A DNA stretch of 64,000 nucleotides from Roseobacter sp. (GCA_002731875.1 PCCY01000004.1:69291-133290); one strand, 5' to 3'; positions 39,999 to 50,153 are shown, numbered from the stretch's first letter. Program-made: numbers and translations. Notes: a model not told the origin generated them from the letters alone.

Positions 39999-42089
39999 AT
40001 GACAAAACGTACGTATGACGGACCCATTCTCGAGATCGACAATCTGTCGATTTCGTTCTTCACGCGGCTGCGGGAAATTCCGGCGGTGATGGATTTTTCA
40101 GTGTCGGTAAAGCCGGGTGAGGCTGTGGGGCTGGTTGGGGAATCAGGGTGCGGCAAGTCGACGGTCGCGCTTGGGGTCATGCAGGATCTGGGTGCCAACG
40201 GCCGCGTCGTTGGCGGGTCGATTAAATTCAAGGGTCGCGATTTAAGCGAGATGAGCGCTGAGGAACTGCGTGACATTCGCGGCAGCCAAATCGCGATGAT
40301 CTATCAGGAACCGATGGCATCATTGAACCCGGCGATGCGTATTGGCAAGCAACTGATGGAAGTGCCGATGATTCACGCGGGCATTTCCGAAAAACAGGCC
40401 TATGCACGCGCTCTTCAACTTGTGACGGATGTGAAGCTGCCTGATCCTGAACGCATCCTGAAAGCCTATCCGCATCAGCTTTCAGGCGGACAACAGCAGC
40501 GCATCGTGATCGCGATGGCTTTGATGTCGGAACCATCCCTGTTGATACTGGATGAACCCACAACCGCGTTGGATGTGACTGTCGAGGCCGCAATTGTCGA
40601 ACTGGTCAAGGATCTGGGTCGGAAATACGGCACATCAATGCTGTTCATCAGCCATAATCTGGGGTTGGTTCTGGAGACCTGTGACCGGATTTGCGTGATG
40701 TATTCGGGAGAGGCCGTGGAGCGCGGGTCGATTGAAGATGTGTTCGACGAAATGCAGCATCCTTATACCCAAGCGCTTTTCCGGTCGATCCCGCTGCCCG
40801 GTGCCGATAAGAACGCGCGCCCGCTTATCGCCATTCCCGGCAATTTCCCGTTACCACACGAGCGTCCGCCTGGGTGTAATTTCGGACCACGCTGCGATTA
40901 TTTTCAGGCCGGCCGCTGCGATCAGGGCCCGATCATGATGCAGGATGTGCCCGGAAATGAGCGCCACGCAACGCGTTGCGTGAGATTTCAGGAAATAGAC
41001 TGGGCCGCCCCGCCCCAGATGGCGGAACTGAAGGAAAAGGGCGAGATCGGCAGAGTTGTCTTGAAGATGGACAAGCTGAAGAAATACTATCAGGTCGCCG
41101 CAAATTCGATGTTCGGCGGCATCGCGGCAAAGGTTGTCAAAGCCAACGAAGAACTGAGCTTTGAGGCCCATGAATCTGAAACACTGGCGATTGTTGGCGA
41201 ATCCGGATGCGGGAAATCCACTTTTGCCAAGGTGCTGATGGGTCTTGAAACCGCGACCGAAGGCCGGATCATGCTGGATGGGCAGGATATCGGGAACATC
41301 CCCATCGAGGATCGCAGCACCCAGAATGTCGCTGATATCCAAATGGTTTTCCAAAACCCTTTCGACACGTTGAACCCGTCAATGACTGTGGGCAGGCAGA
41401 TCATCCGCGCGCTCGAGATATTCAGGGTCGGCGACAACAGCAAGGACCGGCATCGGCGGATGCTTGAACTGCTCGACCTTGTCAAACTACCACGCGAATT
41501 TGCAAATCGCATGCCCCGCCAGTTGTCAGGTGGCCAAAAGCAGCGGGTCGGCATTGCGCGGGCCTTTGCAGGAGATGCCCGTATCGTTGTGGCGGATGAA
41601 CCGGTTTCGGCACTTGATGTTTCGGTTCAGGCAGCGGTGACCGACCTGCTGATGGAAATCCAACGGGAGCAAAAGACCACCCTGCTTTTCATCAGTCACG
41701 ATCTTAGCATCGTGCGGTATCTGAGTGACCGGGTGATGGTCATGTATCTGGGCCATGTGGTCGAACTGGGCACAACCGATCAGGTGTTTTCGCCACCCTA
41801 TCACCCTTATACCGAGGCGCTGTTATCGGCGGTACCGATTGCGGATACCCGCGTCAAGAAAAAGCACATTGTACTGGAAGGCGACGTACCATCGGCGATG
41901 AACCCGCCGCCCGGATGCCCGTTTCAAACGCGGTGCCGTTGGAAATCGCAAGTGCCGGGCGATAAATGCGAAACCGTGCTGCCTGCCCTGCGACGCCTCG
42001 CAAGCGACCACGAGATCAAATGTCACCTTACCGATGCACAACTGGCCGAAATGGAGCCGGTCATAGAGCTGGACCTCGCTGCGCAATAA
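39999..42089 (+). CDS. Fused dual ABC transporter ATPase (DppD-DppF type)
   Basis: The 696-residue product holds two ABC ATPase domains. Domain 1 has GESGCGKST, LSGGQQQR and LLILDEPTTALD; domain 2 repeats GESGCGKST, LSGGQKQR and VVADEPVSALD. Each is followed by an oligopeptide-type C-terminal extension with cysteine-rich PPGCNFGPRC and PPGCPFQTRC. The ATG at 39999 sits 8 bp after GAGGAG; an earlier GTG at 39993 is too close. It energises the two permeases upstream. No binding protein gene is next to it. Confidence 0.92.
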   Translation: MTKRTYDGPILEIDNLSISFFTRLREIPAVMDFSVSVKPGEAVGLVGESGCGKSTVALGVMQDLGANGRVVGGSIKFKGRDLSEMSAEELRDIRGSQIAMIYQEPMASLNPAMRIGKQLMEVPMIHAGISEKQAYARALQLVTDVKLPDPERILKAYPHQLSGGQQQRIVIAMALMSEPSLLILDEPTTALDVTVEAAIVELVKDLGRKYGTSMLFISHNLGLVLETCDRICVMYSGEAVERGSIEDVFDEMQHPYTQALFRSIPLPGADKNARPLIAIPGNFPLPHERPPGCNFGPRCDYFQAGRCDQGPIMMQDVPGNERHATRCVRFQEIDWAAPPQMAELKEKGEIGRVVLKMDKLKKYYQVAANSMFGGIAAKVVKANEELSFEAHESETLAIVGESGCGKSTFAKVLMGLETATEGRIMLDGQDIGNIPIEDRSTQNVADIQMVFQNPFDTLNPSMTVGRQIIRALEIFRVGDNSKDRHRRMLELLDLVKLPREFANRMPRQLSGGQKQRVGIARAFAGDARIVVADEPVSALDVSVQAAVTDLLMEIQREQKTTLLFISHDLSIVRYLSDRVMVMYLGHVVELGTTDQVFSPPYHPYTEALLSAVPIADTRVKKKHIVLEGDVPSAMNPPPGCPFQTRCRWKSQVPGDKCETVLPALRRLASDHEIKCHLTDAQLAEMEPVIELDLAAQ

Positions 42090-42190
42090 TAAATTTGTGT
42101 AGGGTCGCCGGGGGCGCGTCCCGGCTGGCGCTAACGATTGGGGGCCGGCGTTCGACCGTTCACAAACCAAAGGTGCAGCAACGGGGACAG

Positions 42191-42775
42191 CTACAGCCCG
42201 GCGATGACCTTTACGTAATTGCGGGTCTCGGCGTAAGGCGGAATTCCGCCATACTTTATAACGGCCCCGGGGCCAGCATTATACGCGGCAAGCGCAAGCC
42301 CCCAATTACCAAACGCGCGGTACTGGGATTTGAGATAGCGCGCGCCCCCGTCGAGATTTTCGTAAGGGTCGGTCGCATCGACCTTAAGGCGCGCGGCCGT
42401 TGCCGGCATGAGCTGCGCCAGCCCCACAGCGCCTTTGTGGGATTTGGCCGACGGGTTCCACCCGCTCTCTTGTTGGACAAGGCGCAGAAATAATCCTTCG
42501 GGAATACCGTGTCGCTGTGCGGCTTCGCGCGCCATGCCGTGATAAATACCCTTGTACCGGCCGCTATATTTCGGCGTATCCCATTTGGTCGGGGTCACGA
42601 CACGCTGTGGCTGCAATTTAACCGAGGCTGCATATTGCTTTGCAGCGCGTGTATCGAGAAGTTTCTTCTGGGATTCGAACAGCTTTGACCTGTCCTTGTT
42701 CGAAAACACCTCGGCGGTCAGCGGTGCTGGGGCGAATGCCATGCAACACAGCGCCGTCACGATCAATTTGTTCAT
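42191..42775 (-). CDS. Lytic transglycosylase (SLT type)
   Basis: The 194-residue product has a signal peptide ([24 protein letters not shown]) and an SLT domain with catalytic Glu in [21 protein letters not shown] and the [10 protein letters not shown] motif. It cleaves peptidoglycan in the periplasm. The ATG at 42775 follows an AGGGACC ribosome binding site; the ORF reaches 42820 without signal-like sequence. Confidence 0.9.
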   Translation of the reverse strand: MNKLIVTALCCMAFAPAPLTAEVFSNKDRSKLFESQKKLLDTRAAKQYAASVKLQPQRVVTPTKWDTPKYSGRYKGIYHGMAREAAQRHGIPEGLFLRLVQQESGWNPSAKSHKGAVGLAQLMPATAARLKVDATDPYENLDGGARYLKSQYRAFGNWGLALAAYNAGPGAVIKYGGIPPYAETRNYVKVIAGL

Positions 42776-42982
42776 AAGGTCCCTGCCCCCTATGGCATAA
42801 TTCCTGCGGGACCATATCAAACTGACACGTCATCGCCATCATTTATTTACAGACCTGAAAAACCACCCGGATAATGTCACCCTTCCCCTATTTTTCGCAC
42901 ATCCGCGTAGGTATAAGTTCAATCAAACCAGCGACCGCGCGGGATTCGTGCGGCGTTAATTTTTCAGTAGACAGGGGGCATT

Positions 42983-43480
42983 ATGGCCGGCTCAGTAAAC
43001 AAAGTGATCCTAATCGGGAATCTGGGGCGTGATCCCGAAGTGCGTTCCTTTCAGAATGGCGGCAAGGTGTGCAACCTGCGCATAGCGACGTCTGAAACCT
43101 GGAAAGACCGCAATACCGGGGAGCGCCGCGAGAAAACCGAATGGCATTCTGTTGCGATCTTCCAAGAGGGGCTGGTGCGTATTGCCGAACAGTACCTCAA
43201 GAAAGGTTCCAAAGTTTACATCGAAGGCCAATTGCAGACACGTAAATGGCAGGACCAGTCCGGTGCCGACCGTTATAGCACCGAAGTCGTGTTGCAGGGT
43301 TTTGGCGGGACCTTGACCATGCTGGACGGTCGCGACGGTGGCGGCTCTGGTGGTGGATATGACAGCGGTCCATCGGATCCAGGCGGCTACGGGGGTGGCT
43401 ATGATTCTGGCCCGTCGGGTGGCAATCAAGGCGGCGGCGGCGGATCCTCGCGCGATCTGGACGACGAGATCCCGTTCTAA
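42983..43480 (+). CDS. ssb: Single-stranded DNA-binding protein
   Basis: The 165-residue product is SSB: OB fold ([52 protein letters not shown]), a glycine-rich flexible linker, and the acidic C-terminal tip DDEIPF used to recruit partners. Ends at a strong terminator. Divergent from the lytic transglycosylase. Confidence 0.98.
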   Translation: MAGSVNKVILIGNLGRDPEVRSFQNGGKVCNLRIATSETWKDRNTGERREKTEWHSVAIFQEGLVRIAEQYLKKGSKVYIEGQLQTRKWQDQSGADRYSTEVVLQGFGGTLTMLDGRDGGGSGGGYDSGPSDPGGYGGGYDSGPSGGNQGGGGGSSRDLDDEIPF

Positions 43481-43504
43481 TTTTCCATCAACTTTAACCG
43501 ATCA

Positions 43505-43529
43505 AAGGCGGGCAAATGCCCGCCTTTTT
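43505..43529 (+). terminator. Rho-independent terminator of ssb
   Basis: AAGGCGGGC and GCCCGCCTT form a 9-bp stem with an AAAT loop and continue into T residues, 25 bp after the ssb stop. Confidence 0.88.
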
Positions 43530-43550
43530 CTGTAATCCGATACATCAGGT

Positions 43551-44663
43551 TCAGCTTTTAAGTGCTTCTTCCAGAATCGTAATTACCGCTTCCTTTGGAA
43601 CATCGCCTGTTACAAATGCGTCGCCGATGCCACGCGCGAGTATGAACCGAAGCTCGCCACCGACCACCTTTTTGTCTTGGCCCATCAAGGCCAGCAATGT
43701 TTGTGCATCAGGCAGGTCGCCGTCGATCTCGCGCAAGTCGGTTTTCATGCCCATTTGCTTGAGGTGCTGGCGGACACGGCTGGGGTCTTCTTGCGGGCAA
43801 AGTCCCAAACGAGCGGATAGTTCAAAGGCAAGTGCACAGCCGATTGCCACGCCTTCGCCATGCATCAATCGATCGGAATACCCTGTTGCGGCTTCCAACG
43901 CGTGGCCAAATGTATGGCCAAGATTCAACAGCGCCCGTTCGCCTTGCTCAGTTTCATCGCGCATGACGATGTCGGCTTTCATTTGTACGGACCGCCGGAC
44001 GGCTTCGATCCGTGCGGCCATGTCACCTGACGCCAATGCCGGGCCCTGGGTCTCCAGCCATTCGAAAAATCCCGCATCACCCAACAGCCCGTATTTTACC
44101 ACCTCTCCGTAGCCGGCCAGAAAATCACGCACCGTCAAAGTGCCCAGAACTGCCGTATCAGCCAGAACCAACGACGGTTGGTGGAATGCGCCGACCAGAT
44201 TTTTGCCCTGGCTTGCGTTGATGCCGGTTTTGCCGCCGACCGAACTGTCGACCTGCGCCAAAAGCGATGTCGGCACCTGAATGAACCGGACACCGCGTCG
44301 CAAAATAGCAGCCGCGAACCCGACGAGATCGCCGATCACGCCACCGCCCAAAGCTATAACCACATCATTTCGTTCGACTTTTTGGTCGAGCAACCAATCA
44401 ACGCAGCGTATCAGCTGTGACCAGCTTTTCGTCGCTTCGCCGGGCGGTAAGCTAAGCGCCTGCATGGTGATGCCGGCGGTCGCCAGACCAAGTCGCAAAG
44501 ACTCGAGATGCAGTGCTGCTACAGTATCGTCGCTGATGACAACAACTCTTGGGCGGCGCAAAAACGGTGCTACATGCTCGCCTGCCTGGGCCAACAGCCC
44601 CGGACCGATCAGAATGTCATATTCGCGTCCCGGCAGTGCTACATGTACGGTTTCAAGCATCAT
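43551..44663 (-). CDS. aroB: 3-dehydroquinate synthase
   Basis: The 370-residue product is AroB, second step of the shikimate pathway. It has the NAD-binding stretch with LGGGVIGDLVGFAAA, the QVPTSLLAQVDSSVGGKTGIN motif and the metal-binding HTFGHALE. Overlaps the aroK end by 11 bp; the aroK-aroB order is conserved. Confidence 0.97.
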   Translation of the reverse strand: MMLETVHVALPGREYDILIGPGLLAQAGEHVAPFLRRPRVVVISDDTVAALHLESLRLGLATAGITMQALSLPPGEATKSWSQLIRCVDWLLDQKVERNDVVIALGGGVIGDLVGFAAAILRRGVRFIQVPTSLLAQVDSSVGGKTGINASQGKNLVGAFHQPSLVLADTAVLGTLTVRDFLAGYGEVVKYGLLGDAGFFEWLETQGPALASGDMAARIEAVRRSVQMKADIVMRDETEQGERALLNLGHTFGHALEAATGYSDRLMHGEGVAIGCALAFELSARLGLCPQEDPSRVRQHLKQMGMKTDLREIDGDLPDAQTLLALMGQDKKVVGGELRFILARGIGDAFVTGDVPKEAVITILEEALKS

Positions 44664-45249
44664 TTCTCTCTAAAACATCCGGGCGATTCAGCAGTGTCTC
44701 GATCACCTTTGTCGCCATACTGTCGATGGACAAATGCGGGCAACATCTGGTTGTGAGGTCGGCTTTCTGGTATATCGGCACTCGGCTTTCATAAAGCTCG
44801 GCCAAAGTTTTGCGAGGGTTGGGTGTGCGCAACAGCGGCCTGGAAGATTTATGCCGCACACGGTTCCACAAAAGGTCGATATCTGCGTCCAACCACAAGG
44901 AAACCCCCATATTCGAGATATTTTCCCGATTGACAGGTGCCAGAAATGCCCCGCCTCCCGTCGACAAAACACCCGGTTTTTCAACAAGAAGTCGTGCGAT
45001 CACTTCGCTTTCGCGTTTACGGAAAAACGCTTCGCCGTCGCGTTCGAAAATTTCCGGCACGCTAAGGTTGGCGGCTGTTTCGATTTCATGATCGCTGTCC
45101 AGGAAATTGACGTTAAGCTTGGCTGCCAGCGCGCGTCCCACTGCTGTTTTGCCCGCACCCATCATCCCCACCATTACCACCGTCTTTTTAAGATGGTATG
45201 ATGCTGCGTTAAGGGCCATATCGGCTGGGGTTTGCTCAAATCCGCTCAT
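44653..45249 (-). CDS. aroK: Shikimate kinase
   Basis: The 198-residue product is shikimate kinase: Walker A MGAGKTAVGRALA, DSDHEIE, the substrate motif FRKRESEV, GGGAFL, and the lid region RPLLRTPNP. It phosphorylates shikimate. An N-terminal extension of about 20 residues precedes the core. Upstream is a 79-bp gap to the divergent small membrane gene. Confidence 0.96.
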   Translation of the reverse strand: MSGFEQTPADMALNAASYHLKKTVVMVGMMGAGKTAVGRALAAKLNVNFLDSDHEIETAANLSVPEIFERDGEAFFRKRESEVIARLLVEKPGVLSTGGGAFLAPVNRENISNMGVSLWLDADIDLLWNRVRHKSSRPLLRTPNPRKTLAELYESRVPIYQKADLTTRCCPHLSIDSMATKVIETLLNRPDVLERNDA

Positions 45250-45328
45250 TTTTAACTGAATGACGTGATATTAGGGAAAAGGCCATATATAGAAGAGCAA
45301 AATTTGCGAAAGAAAGCAGGCAGAATTT

Positions 45329-45478
45329 ATGGGCAAGCTGATCAAGTTTCTGATTTACCTCATGATCCTAGGGTTTATTGGACTTGCTATTTACGCGTAT
45401 GTCGGTCCATTTTTCGGGGCTGAATTCGCGCCGCCTCAGGTGGAAATCCGCGAACCCGTAACGTTGGAAGGCCAATAA
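45329..45478 (+). CDS. 49-residue small membrane protein
   Basis: A short gene from ATG 45329 to TAA 45478. Its product starts MGKLIKFLIYLMILGFIGLA, a single hydrophobic helix after a basic start, then YAYVGPFFGAEFAPPQVEIREP. Its stop overlaps the next start (TAATG), so it is coupled to the 521-residue gene. Function unknown; its conservation beside xerD and aroK would be worth testing. Confidence 0.75.
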   Translation: MGKLIKFLIYLMILGFIGLAIYAYVGPFFGAEFAPPQVEIREPVTLEGQ

Positions 45479-47043
45479 TGCAGGTAATCAGGCGACTTTG
45501 CGTGATTTTTATGATCACGCTGCCTGAGATACTTGTCGCCCAGGCCACGCAGCCGCCCGCTGACGGCGGGCCATTGTCAGTCATCGACTGGTTGGGGGAG
45601 AGGCCGAAACCTCCCTCGAAACGTTCGCGCCCGCCGCTTAATCCGGCTGAGGCCCCGGTCGCTAAATCCGCTCTGCCTCCGCCGGTGTCGGTCAATGAAC
45701 TTGGGCAAGGGTCCCCCCGCGCCATCGGATTGGTACCCGCCAAGGTAACCGGATTACCCCAGAATATCTGGTCAGGCAGCAGTGCCGCGCAAATTGCCCA
45801 TCAGCTCGACCGCCTTCCCGAATTGCATCTTCCTGCCGCGCATACGTTGTTGTTTACGTTGCTGTTGGCCGAAGCAACCGCCCCTGAGGGTGATGCAAAG
45901 CAAGGCGATGCATTGGCCCTGGCACGGGTTCGAAAGCTCATGGATGCAGGTGCGCTTGACCCGGCGCTGTCACTGATTGAACAGGCCGGCGTTGCCACGT
46001 CGCAAGACCACTTCAAATTGTGGATGGATATCAGCCTTTTGCTGGGTACCGAAGACCGCGCGTGCGAACTGCTTCAGGACAAACCTTACCTGTCTTCCGA
46101 TTACGGCGTGCGCATTTTATGTGCGGTCCGGTCCGGCGATTGGGAAAACGCCGCGCTGACACTGGGCGCAATTCAGGCGTTGCAATTGTTGCCGCCCGAT
46201 GATCTGGCCTTGCTGGACCGGTTCTTGAATCCCGACATCTACGATGGGGCCGCGCCTTTGCACACGCCGCGGTCGATCAGCCCGCTGTCTTTCCGCCTGT
46301 TCGAAGCGATCGGGGAAGCGAAATCAACACGCAATCTGCCCCCTGCATTCGCGGTATCGGATCTTCGTGACATCGCAGGGTGGAAGGCCCAACTGGATGC
46401 CGCCGAAAGACTGACCCGCATTGGGGCCCTGCCCGACAACCGTTTCCTGGGGATTTTCACCAGCCGTGAACCGGCTGCATCAGGTGGCGTGTGGGATCGG
46501 GTCGAAGCATTGCAGCGTTTTGATACCGCTCTATATTCCGGAAGCGCGGAGGCCGTGGCCAAGACCCTGACCGAAGCGTGGCAAGCCATGACCGAGGCCG
46601 AGGTCGAGATAAGCTTTGCGGCACTTTATGCTGAACGGTTGCGCAGCGTATCGCTGGAAGGACAAAGCAAAATGCTTCGCGATCATATCGTTTTGCTTTC
46701 TCCGTTGTACGAAACCGTCCAGAATGCACCCAACGCAAGCGTTGAAATGGCGTTTTTAACATCAATCGCACGGGGTGAGCCGCCTCAGGCGATACCTGAT
46801 ATGCGGCCCGCCGGCGCTATCGCCAGCGCTTTCACTGACCCGAGCCCCCGAAGCGATTGGATTGACGAAGCCAGAAACGGGCAACTCGGTAGCGCCATCC
46901 TGCATACCATCGGCCTTCTGGAAGATGGCGCGCGCGGGGATACCTTCGCTCTGCGTGATGCCTTGTCAACATTACGCGCCCTGGGGCTGGAAGATACCGC
47001 ACGGCGTGCCAGCCTTCAGATTTTACTGCTGGAGCGTGAATGA
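45478..47043 (+). CDS. Secreted 521-residue protein of unknown function
   Basis: The product begins with a hydrophobic signal-like segment (MQVIRRLCVIFMITLPEILVA), then a proline-rich stretch (residues about 42-75), then mostly helical sequence rich in alanine and leucine without a recognisable catalytic motif. This suggests an alpha-solenoid or TPR-like periplasmic protein, but I do not recognise the family. It is translationally coupled to the 49-residue membrane protein before it and to xerD after it (ATGA). Possibly a Rhodobacterales-specific partner of that set. Confidence 0.8.
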   Translation: MQVIRRLCVIFMITLPEILVAQATQPPADGGPLSVIDWLGERPKPPSKRSRPPLNPAEAPVAKSALPPPVSVNELGQGSPRAIGLVPAKVTGLPQNIWSGSSAAQIAHQLDRLPELHLPAAHTLLFTLLLAEATAPEGDAKQGDALALARVRKLMDAGALDPALSLIEQAGVATSQDHFKLWMDISLLLGTEDRACELLQDKPYLSSDYGVRILCAVRSGDWENAALTLGAIQALQLLPPDDLALLDRFLNPDIYDGAAPLHTPRSISPLSFRLFEAIGEAKSTRNLPPAFAVSDLRDIAGWKAQLDAAERLTRIGALPDNRFLGIFTSREPAASGGVWDRVEALQRFDTALYSGSAEAVAKTLTEAWQAMTEAEVEISFAALYAERLRSVSLEGQSKMLRDHIVLLSPLYETVQNAPNASVEMAFLTSIARGEPPQAIPDMRPAGAIASAFTDPSPRSDWIDEARNGQLGSAILHTIGLLEDGARGDTFALRDALSTLRALGLEDTARRASLQILLLERE

Positions 47044-48017
47044 TGCAGAGCGCGACGTTTCACTGGATTTCGGCGTTTCTGGAAGCCCAGGCTGCCGAAC
47101 TCGGGGCTGCGACCAATACGTTGTTGGCCTATGGTCGCGATCTGAAAGATTTCGACGCTTATCTTGCGGCAAAGGCACTCGATTTCAACTTGGCTGCACG
47201 CAACGACGTGGAAGCGTACCTCGTCTGGTGTGATGCGCAAGGACTGGCCCAATCCACCCTTGCACGACGGCTTTCAGCGATTAAGCAGCTGTACAGGTTT
47301 GCCTTTGAAGAAGGATTGCGAAGCGATAACCCCGCGATTCAGATTACCGGACCGGGGAAAAGCAAACGCCTGCCGAAAGTGCTTTCAGAGCAAGAAGTGG
47401 ACCGTTTGCTGGAAGCCGCCCGCAGTTCAGGGCGAAACCAACAGGAAACGCTGCGCAACACCTGCCTGATGGAATTGCTGTACGCGACCGGGATGCGCGT
47501 CAGCGAATTGGTCAGCCTGCCGGTCAGTGCCACCCGTGGTGATCCTCGTCTATTGTTGATCATGGGCAAAGGCGGTAAGGAGCGACTGGTACCGTTATCG
47601 GCACCTTCGCGTGCGGCGTTATCATCATGGCTGGCGATGCGCGATGAGATTGATGCAGCATCTCAGGCGCAAAAAATACCGGCATCTCGCTTCCTGTTCC
47701 CCTCAAGAGGCGCGTCGGGGCACCTGACCCGGCACCGATTTTACCTGATGATCAAGGAATTCGCCGTGGCGGGTGGTGTCGACCCGTCCAAGGTCACACC
47801 TCATACGCTGCGCCATGCGTTCGCGACCCATTTGCTTGCCCATGGTGCCGACTTGCGGGCCATTCAAACCATGCTTGGCCACGCTGACGTCGCCACCACC
47901 GAGATATATACCCATGTCCTGGAGGCGCGATTGTCAGAACTGGTTCTGGAAAATCATCCGCTTGCGAAAACTGCCCTTCGTAAATCGCAAGGCAGCACAT
48001 CTTCTGACGGCCAATAG
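47040..48017 (+). CDS. xerD: Tyrosine recombinase XerD-like
   Basis: The 325-residue product is a site-specific tyrosine recombinase: N-terminal SAM-like domain (LLAYGRDLKDFDAYL; STLARRLSAIKQLYRF), then the catalytic set Arg in ATGMRVSELVSL, His-x-x-Arg in TLRHAFATHLL, His in LGHADVATTEIYTHV and its tyrosine. It likely acts with XerC at dif to resolve chromosome dimers. XerD is preferred over XerC by its C-terminal motif style. The start overlaps the stop of the 521-residue gene by 4 bp. Confidence 0.9.
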   Translation: MMQSATFHWISAFLEAQAAELGAATNTLLAYGRDLKDFDAYLAAKALDFNLAARNDVEAYLVWCDAQGLAQSTLARRLSAIKQLYRFAFEEGLRSDNPAIQITGPGKSKRLPKVLSEQEVDRLLEAARSSGRNQQETLRNTCLMELLYATGMRVSELVSLPVSATRGDPRLLLIMGKGGKERLVPLSAPSRAALSSWLAMRDEIDAASQAQKIPASRFLFPSRGASGHLTRHRFYLMIKEFAVAGGVDPSKVTPHTLRHAFATHLLAHGADLRAIQTMLGHADVATTEIYTHVLEARLSELVLENHPLAKTALRKSQGSTSSDGQ

Positions 48018-48775
48018 CCGGTTTCCAAAGCGTGGTGATACCCTTGCGTCAGACCCGCCTCGGTCATTGCTGAAACCGCCGATTTCACATCATACGACAG
48101 CCGATGCAGCGTCAGTTCCCTGCCATCGAGCACCATATACCGCGTTTCCACGCAACCATCATGCGGCGGCATTCCGATTACTCCGGCATTGATCCATCGC
48201 CCCCGCGATGTTTCCCTGACAAATGGCAAGCCGCTGTGACCGGCGACGATACCGTCAACGGGTCCAATCGCGGCCTCGATTGCCTGCCATTCTTCATCAA
48301 ACACCTGCTCCTTGGAGGTGGGCCAAATAAATCGCGCGATGTCGTTGTATCCGCCGTGCACGACCGCGTATCTCGACCCGGCGTGGCGGAAGCTCAGGAT
48401 ATCGGGTAACGCCGCCATCCATTCGCGTTGGTTGTCGGAAACATGACGATGCGCATATCCAAACCAACCGGCTGACAAGATATCGCAGGCTGTGCCCTGA
48501 TCAAAGCCGCACCCGCAATTCATTGCACCCGCAGCGAGCTGTTTTTCACAATTTCCCGCGATCATGGCAATTTTCGCATCGCGCATACGTTCGGTTGTCG
48601 CCGATGGATTGCCACAATATGCCACGACATCGCCGGTGCAGATCATCCGAGAGCTGTCTATCCCCAGCTTTGAAGCTTGAGTTAACAAGCCATCCATGGC
48701 TTGCAGGTTCGAATAAGGTCCGCCGAATAGCAACACCGGCCCATCCAAATTGCCCATATCTTGATGCTTCACCAT
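47954..48775 (-). CDS. Metallophosphoesterase family protein
   Basis: The product (273 residues from ATG 48775, with an AAGGG ribosome binding site; a GTG at 48802 and an ATG at 48781 are alternatives) carries the calcineurin-like signatures LFGGPYSNLQAMD, ICTGDVVAYCGNP, AGNCEKQL, VVHGGYNDI and AGHSGLPF, which give the two-metal site. It resembles YfcE/diadenosine-type phosphoesterases, but the substrate is unknown. It converges on xerD with a 64-bp overlap of the 3' ends. Confidence 0.82.
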   Translation of the reverse strand: MVKHQDMGNLDGPVLLFGGPYSNLQAMDGLLTQASKLGIDSSRMICTGDVVAYCGNPSATTERMRDAKIAMIAGNCEKQLAAGAMNCGCGFDQGTACDILSAGWFGYAHRHVSDNQREWMAALPDILSFRHAGSRYAVVHGGYNDIARFIWPTSKEQVFDEEWQAIEAAIGPVDGIVAGHSGLPFVRETSRGRWINAGVIGMPPHDGCVETRYMVLDGRELTLHRLSYDVKSAVSAMTEAGLTQGYHHALETGYWPSEDVLPCDLRRAVFASG

Positions 48776-48824
48776 GGTCATCCCTTGAATGAAACTGCGC
48801 ACGCGCCCATAACCTAGAAAGCAA

Positions 48825-50153
48825 ATGCAAAAGGTATATTCTCAGATGGACACGGCCCCCGCAATGCTTGACGGCGCATTTTGGTTCAGCATCGGCATAA
48901 TATTGTTTCTATTGGTGCTGTCGGGATTCTTCTCCGGATCGGAAACTGCATTGACAGCAGCGTCACGTGGCAAGCTGCGCGGTCAGGCGGACAAAGGGTC
49001 ACGTGGTGCAGAACGGGCCCTGAAGATCACCGAAGACAACGAACGGCTGATCGGCTCTGTGCTATTGGGCAACAACCTTGTGAATATACTTGCGGCATCA
49101 ATGGCGACCGCTTTGTTTACGCGGCTGTTTGGCGAATCCGGGGTGGCGCTTGCCACGTTGATCATGACCTTTCTGGTTCTTATCTTCGCGGAGGTGCTTC
49201 CAAAAACCTATGCAATCACCAATGCCGAAACCGCTGCGGCTGCGGTGTCGCGGCCAATCGCGATCGTCGTCCTGATCTTCAGCCCCATCGTGACCGCGGT
49301 GCGGTTTCTGGTTCGCGGGATCCTGCGACTGTTCGGTGTGACCATTGACCCCGACAGTAACATTCTCGCGGTGAGAGAAGAAATCGCGGGTGCCTTGCAG
49401 CTGGGCCGATCCGAAGGCGTTGTCGAAAAGGAAGACCGCGATCGTATACTTGGTGCGCTTGATCTGCGTGAACGTATGGTCGAGGAAATCATGCTGCATC
49501 GCTCTGGCATTGAAATGATCGATGCTGCCGTCGAACCGGCCGAGATATTGGAGCAGATCCTCCAATCCAACCACACACGACTGCCGATTTATCGCGACGA
49601 TCCTGAAAATATCATCGGGGTTATCCACGCCAAGGATTTGTTGCGTGCGATGTACAAGCGTATCAATGATGCAGAGGACGCCAGCAGCCCGTTCAAGGAT
49701 TTCAAAATTGCCGACGTTGCGATGAAACCTTATTTTGTCCCGGAAACATCGACGCTGGACGAACAGATGCGCCAGTTTCTGCGCCGGCGCACCCATTTCG
49801 CGCTGGTGGTAGACGAATATGGGACGCTTCAGGGGCTGATCACCCTGGAGGATATTCTCGAAGAGATCGTCGGGGAAATTACCGATGAATTTGACCCGGA
49901 CGCCGATCATGGTGTCAAAAAGTCCGATGATGGTCAGTTTTTCGTTGATGGGGCCATGACGATCCGCGACCTCAATCGGACGACTGAATGGGACTTGCCG
50001 GATGACGAAGCAAACACCGTCGCCGGGTTGGTCATACACGAGGCCCAGATGATACCCACCCCCGGTCAGGTTTTTTCGTTCCACGGCTTCCGCTTTGAAG
50101 TCATCGCCAAAGATGGCAACCGTATCACACAGCTTAAAATCCGGCCTTTGTGA
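48825..50153 (+). CDS. CNNM/CorC-type transporter (HlyC/CorC family)
   Basis: The 442-residue product has an N-terminal CNNM transmembrane domain (FFSGSETALTAASRGKLR; VLPKTYAITNAE), two CBS domains (LDLRERMVEEIMLHR; TRLPIYRDDPENIIGVIHAKDLL) and a C-terminal CorC/HlyC domain. Such proteins are linked to magnesium and cobalt efflux or resistance. Divergent from the metallophosphoesterase; convergent with the DUF2254 gene, whose annotated frame wrongly runs across it. Confidence 0.9.
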   Translation: MQKVYSQMDTAPAMLDGAFWFSIGIILFLLVLSGFFSGSETALTAASRGKLRGQADKGSRGAERALKITEDNERLIGSVLLGNNLVNILAASMATALFTRLFGESGVALATLIMTFLVLIFAEVLPKTYAITNAETAAAAVSRPIAIVVLIFSPIVTAVRFLVRGILRLFGVTIDPDSNILAVREEIAGALQLGRSEGVVEKEDRDRILGALDLRERMVEEIMLHRSGIEMIDAAVEPAEILEQILQSNHTRLPIYRDDPENIIGVIHAKDLLRAMYKRINDAEDASSPFKDFKIADVAMKPYFVPETSTLDEQMRQFLRRRTHFALVVDEYGTLQGLITLEDILEEIVGEITDEFDPDADHGVKKSDDGQFFVDGAMTIRDLNRTTEWDLPDDEANTVAGLVIHEAQMIPTPGQVFSFHGFRFEVIAKDGNRITQLKIRPL

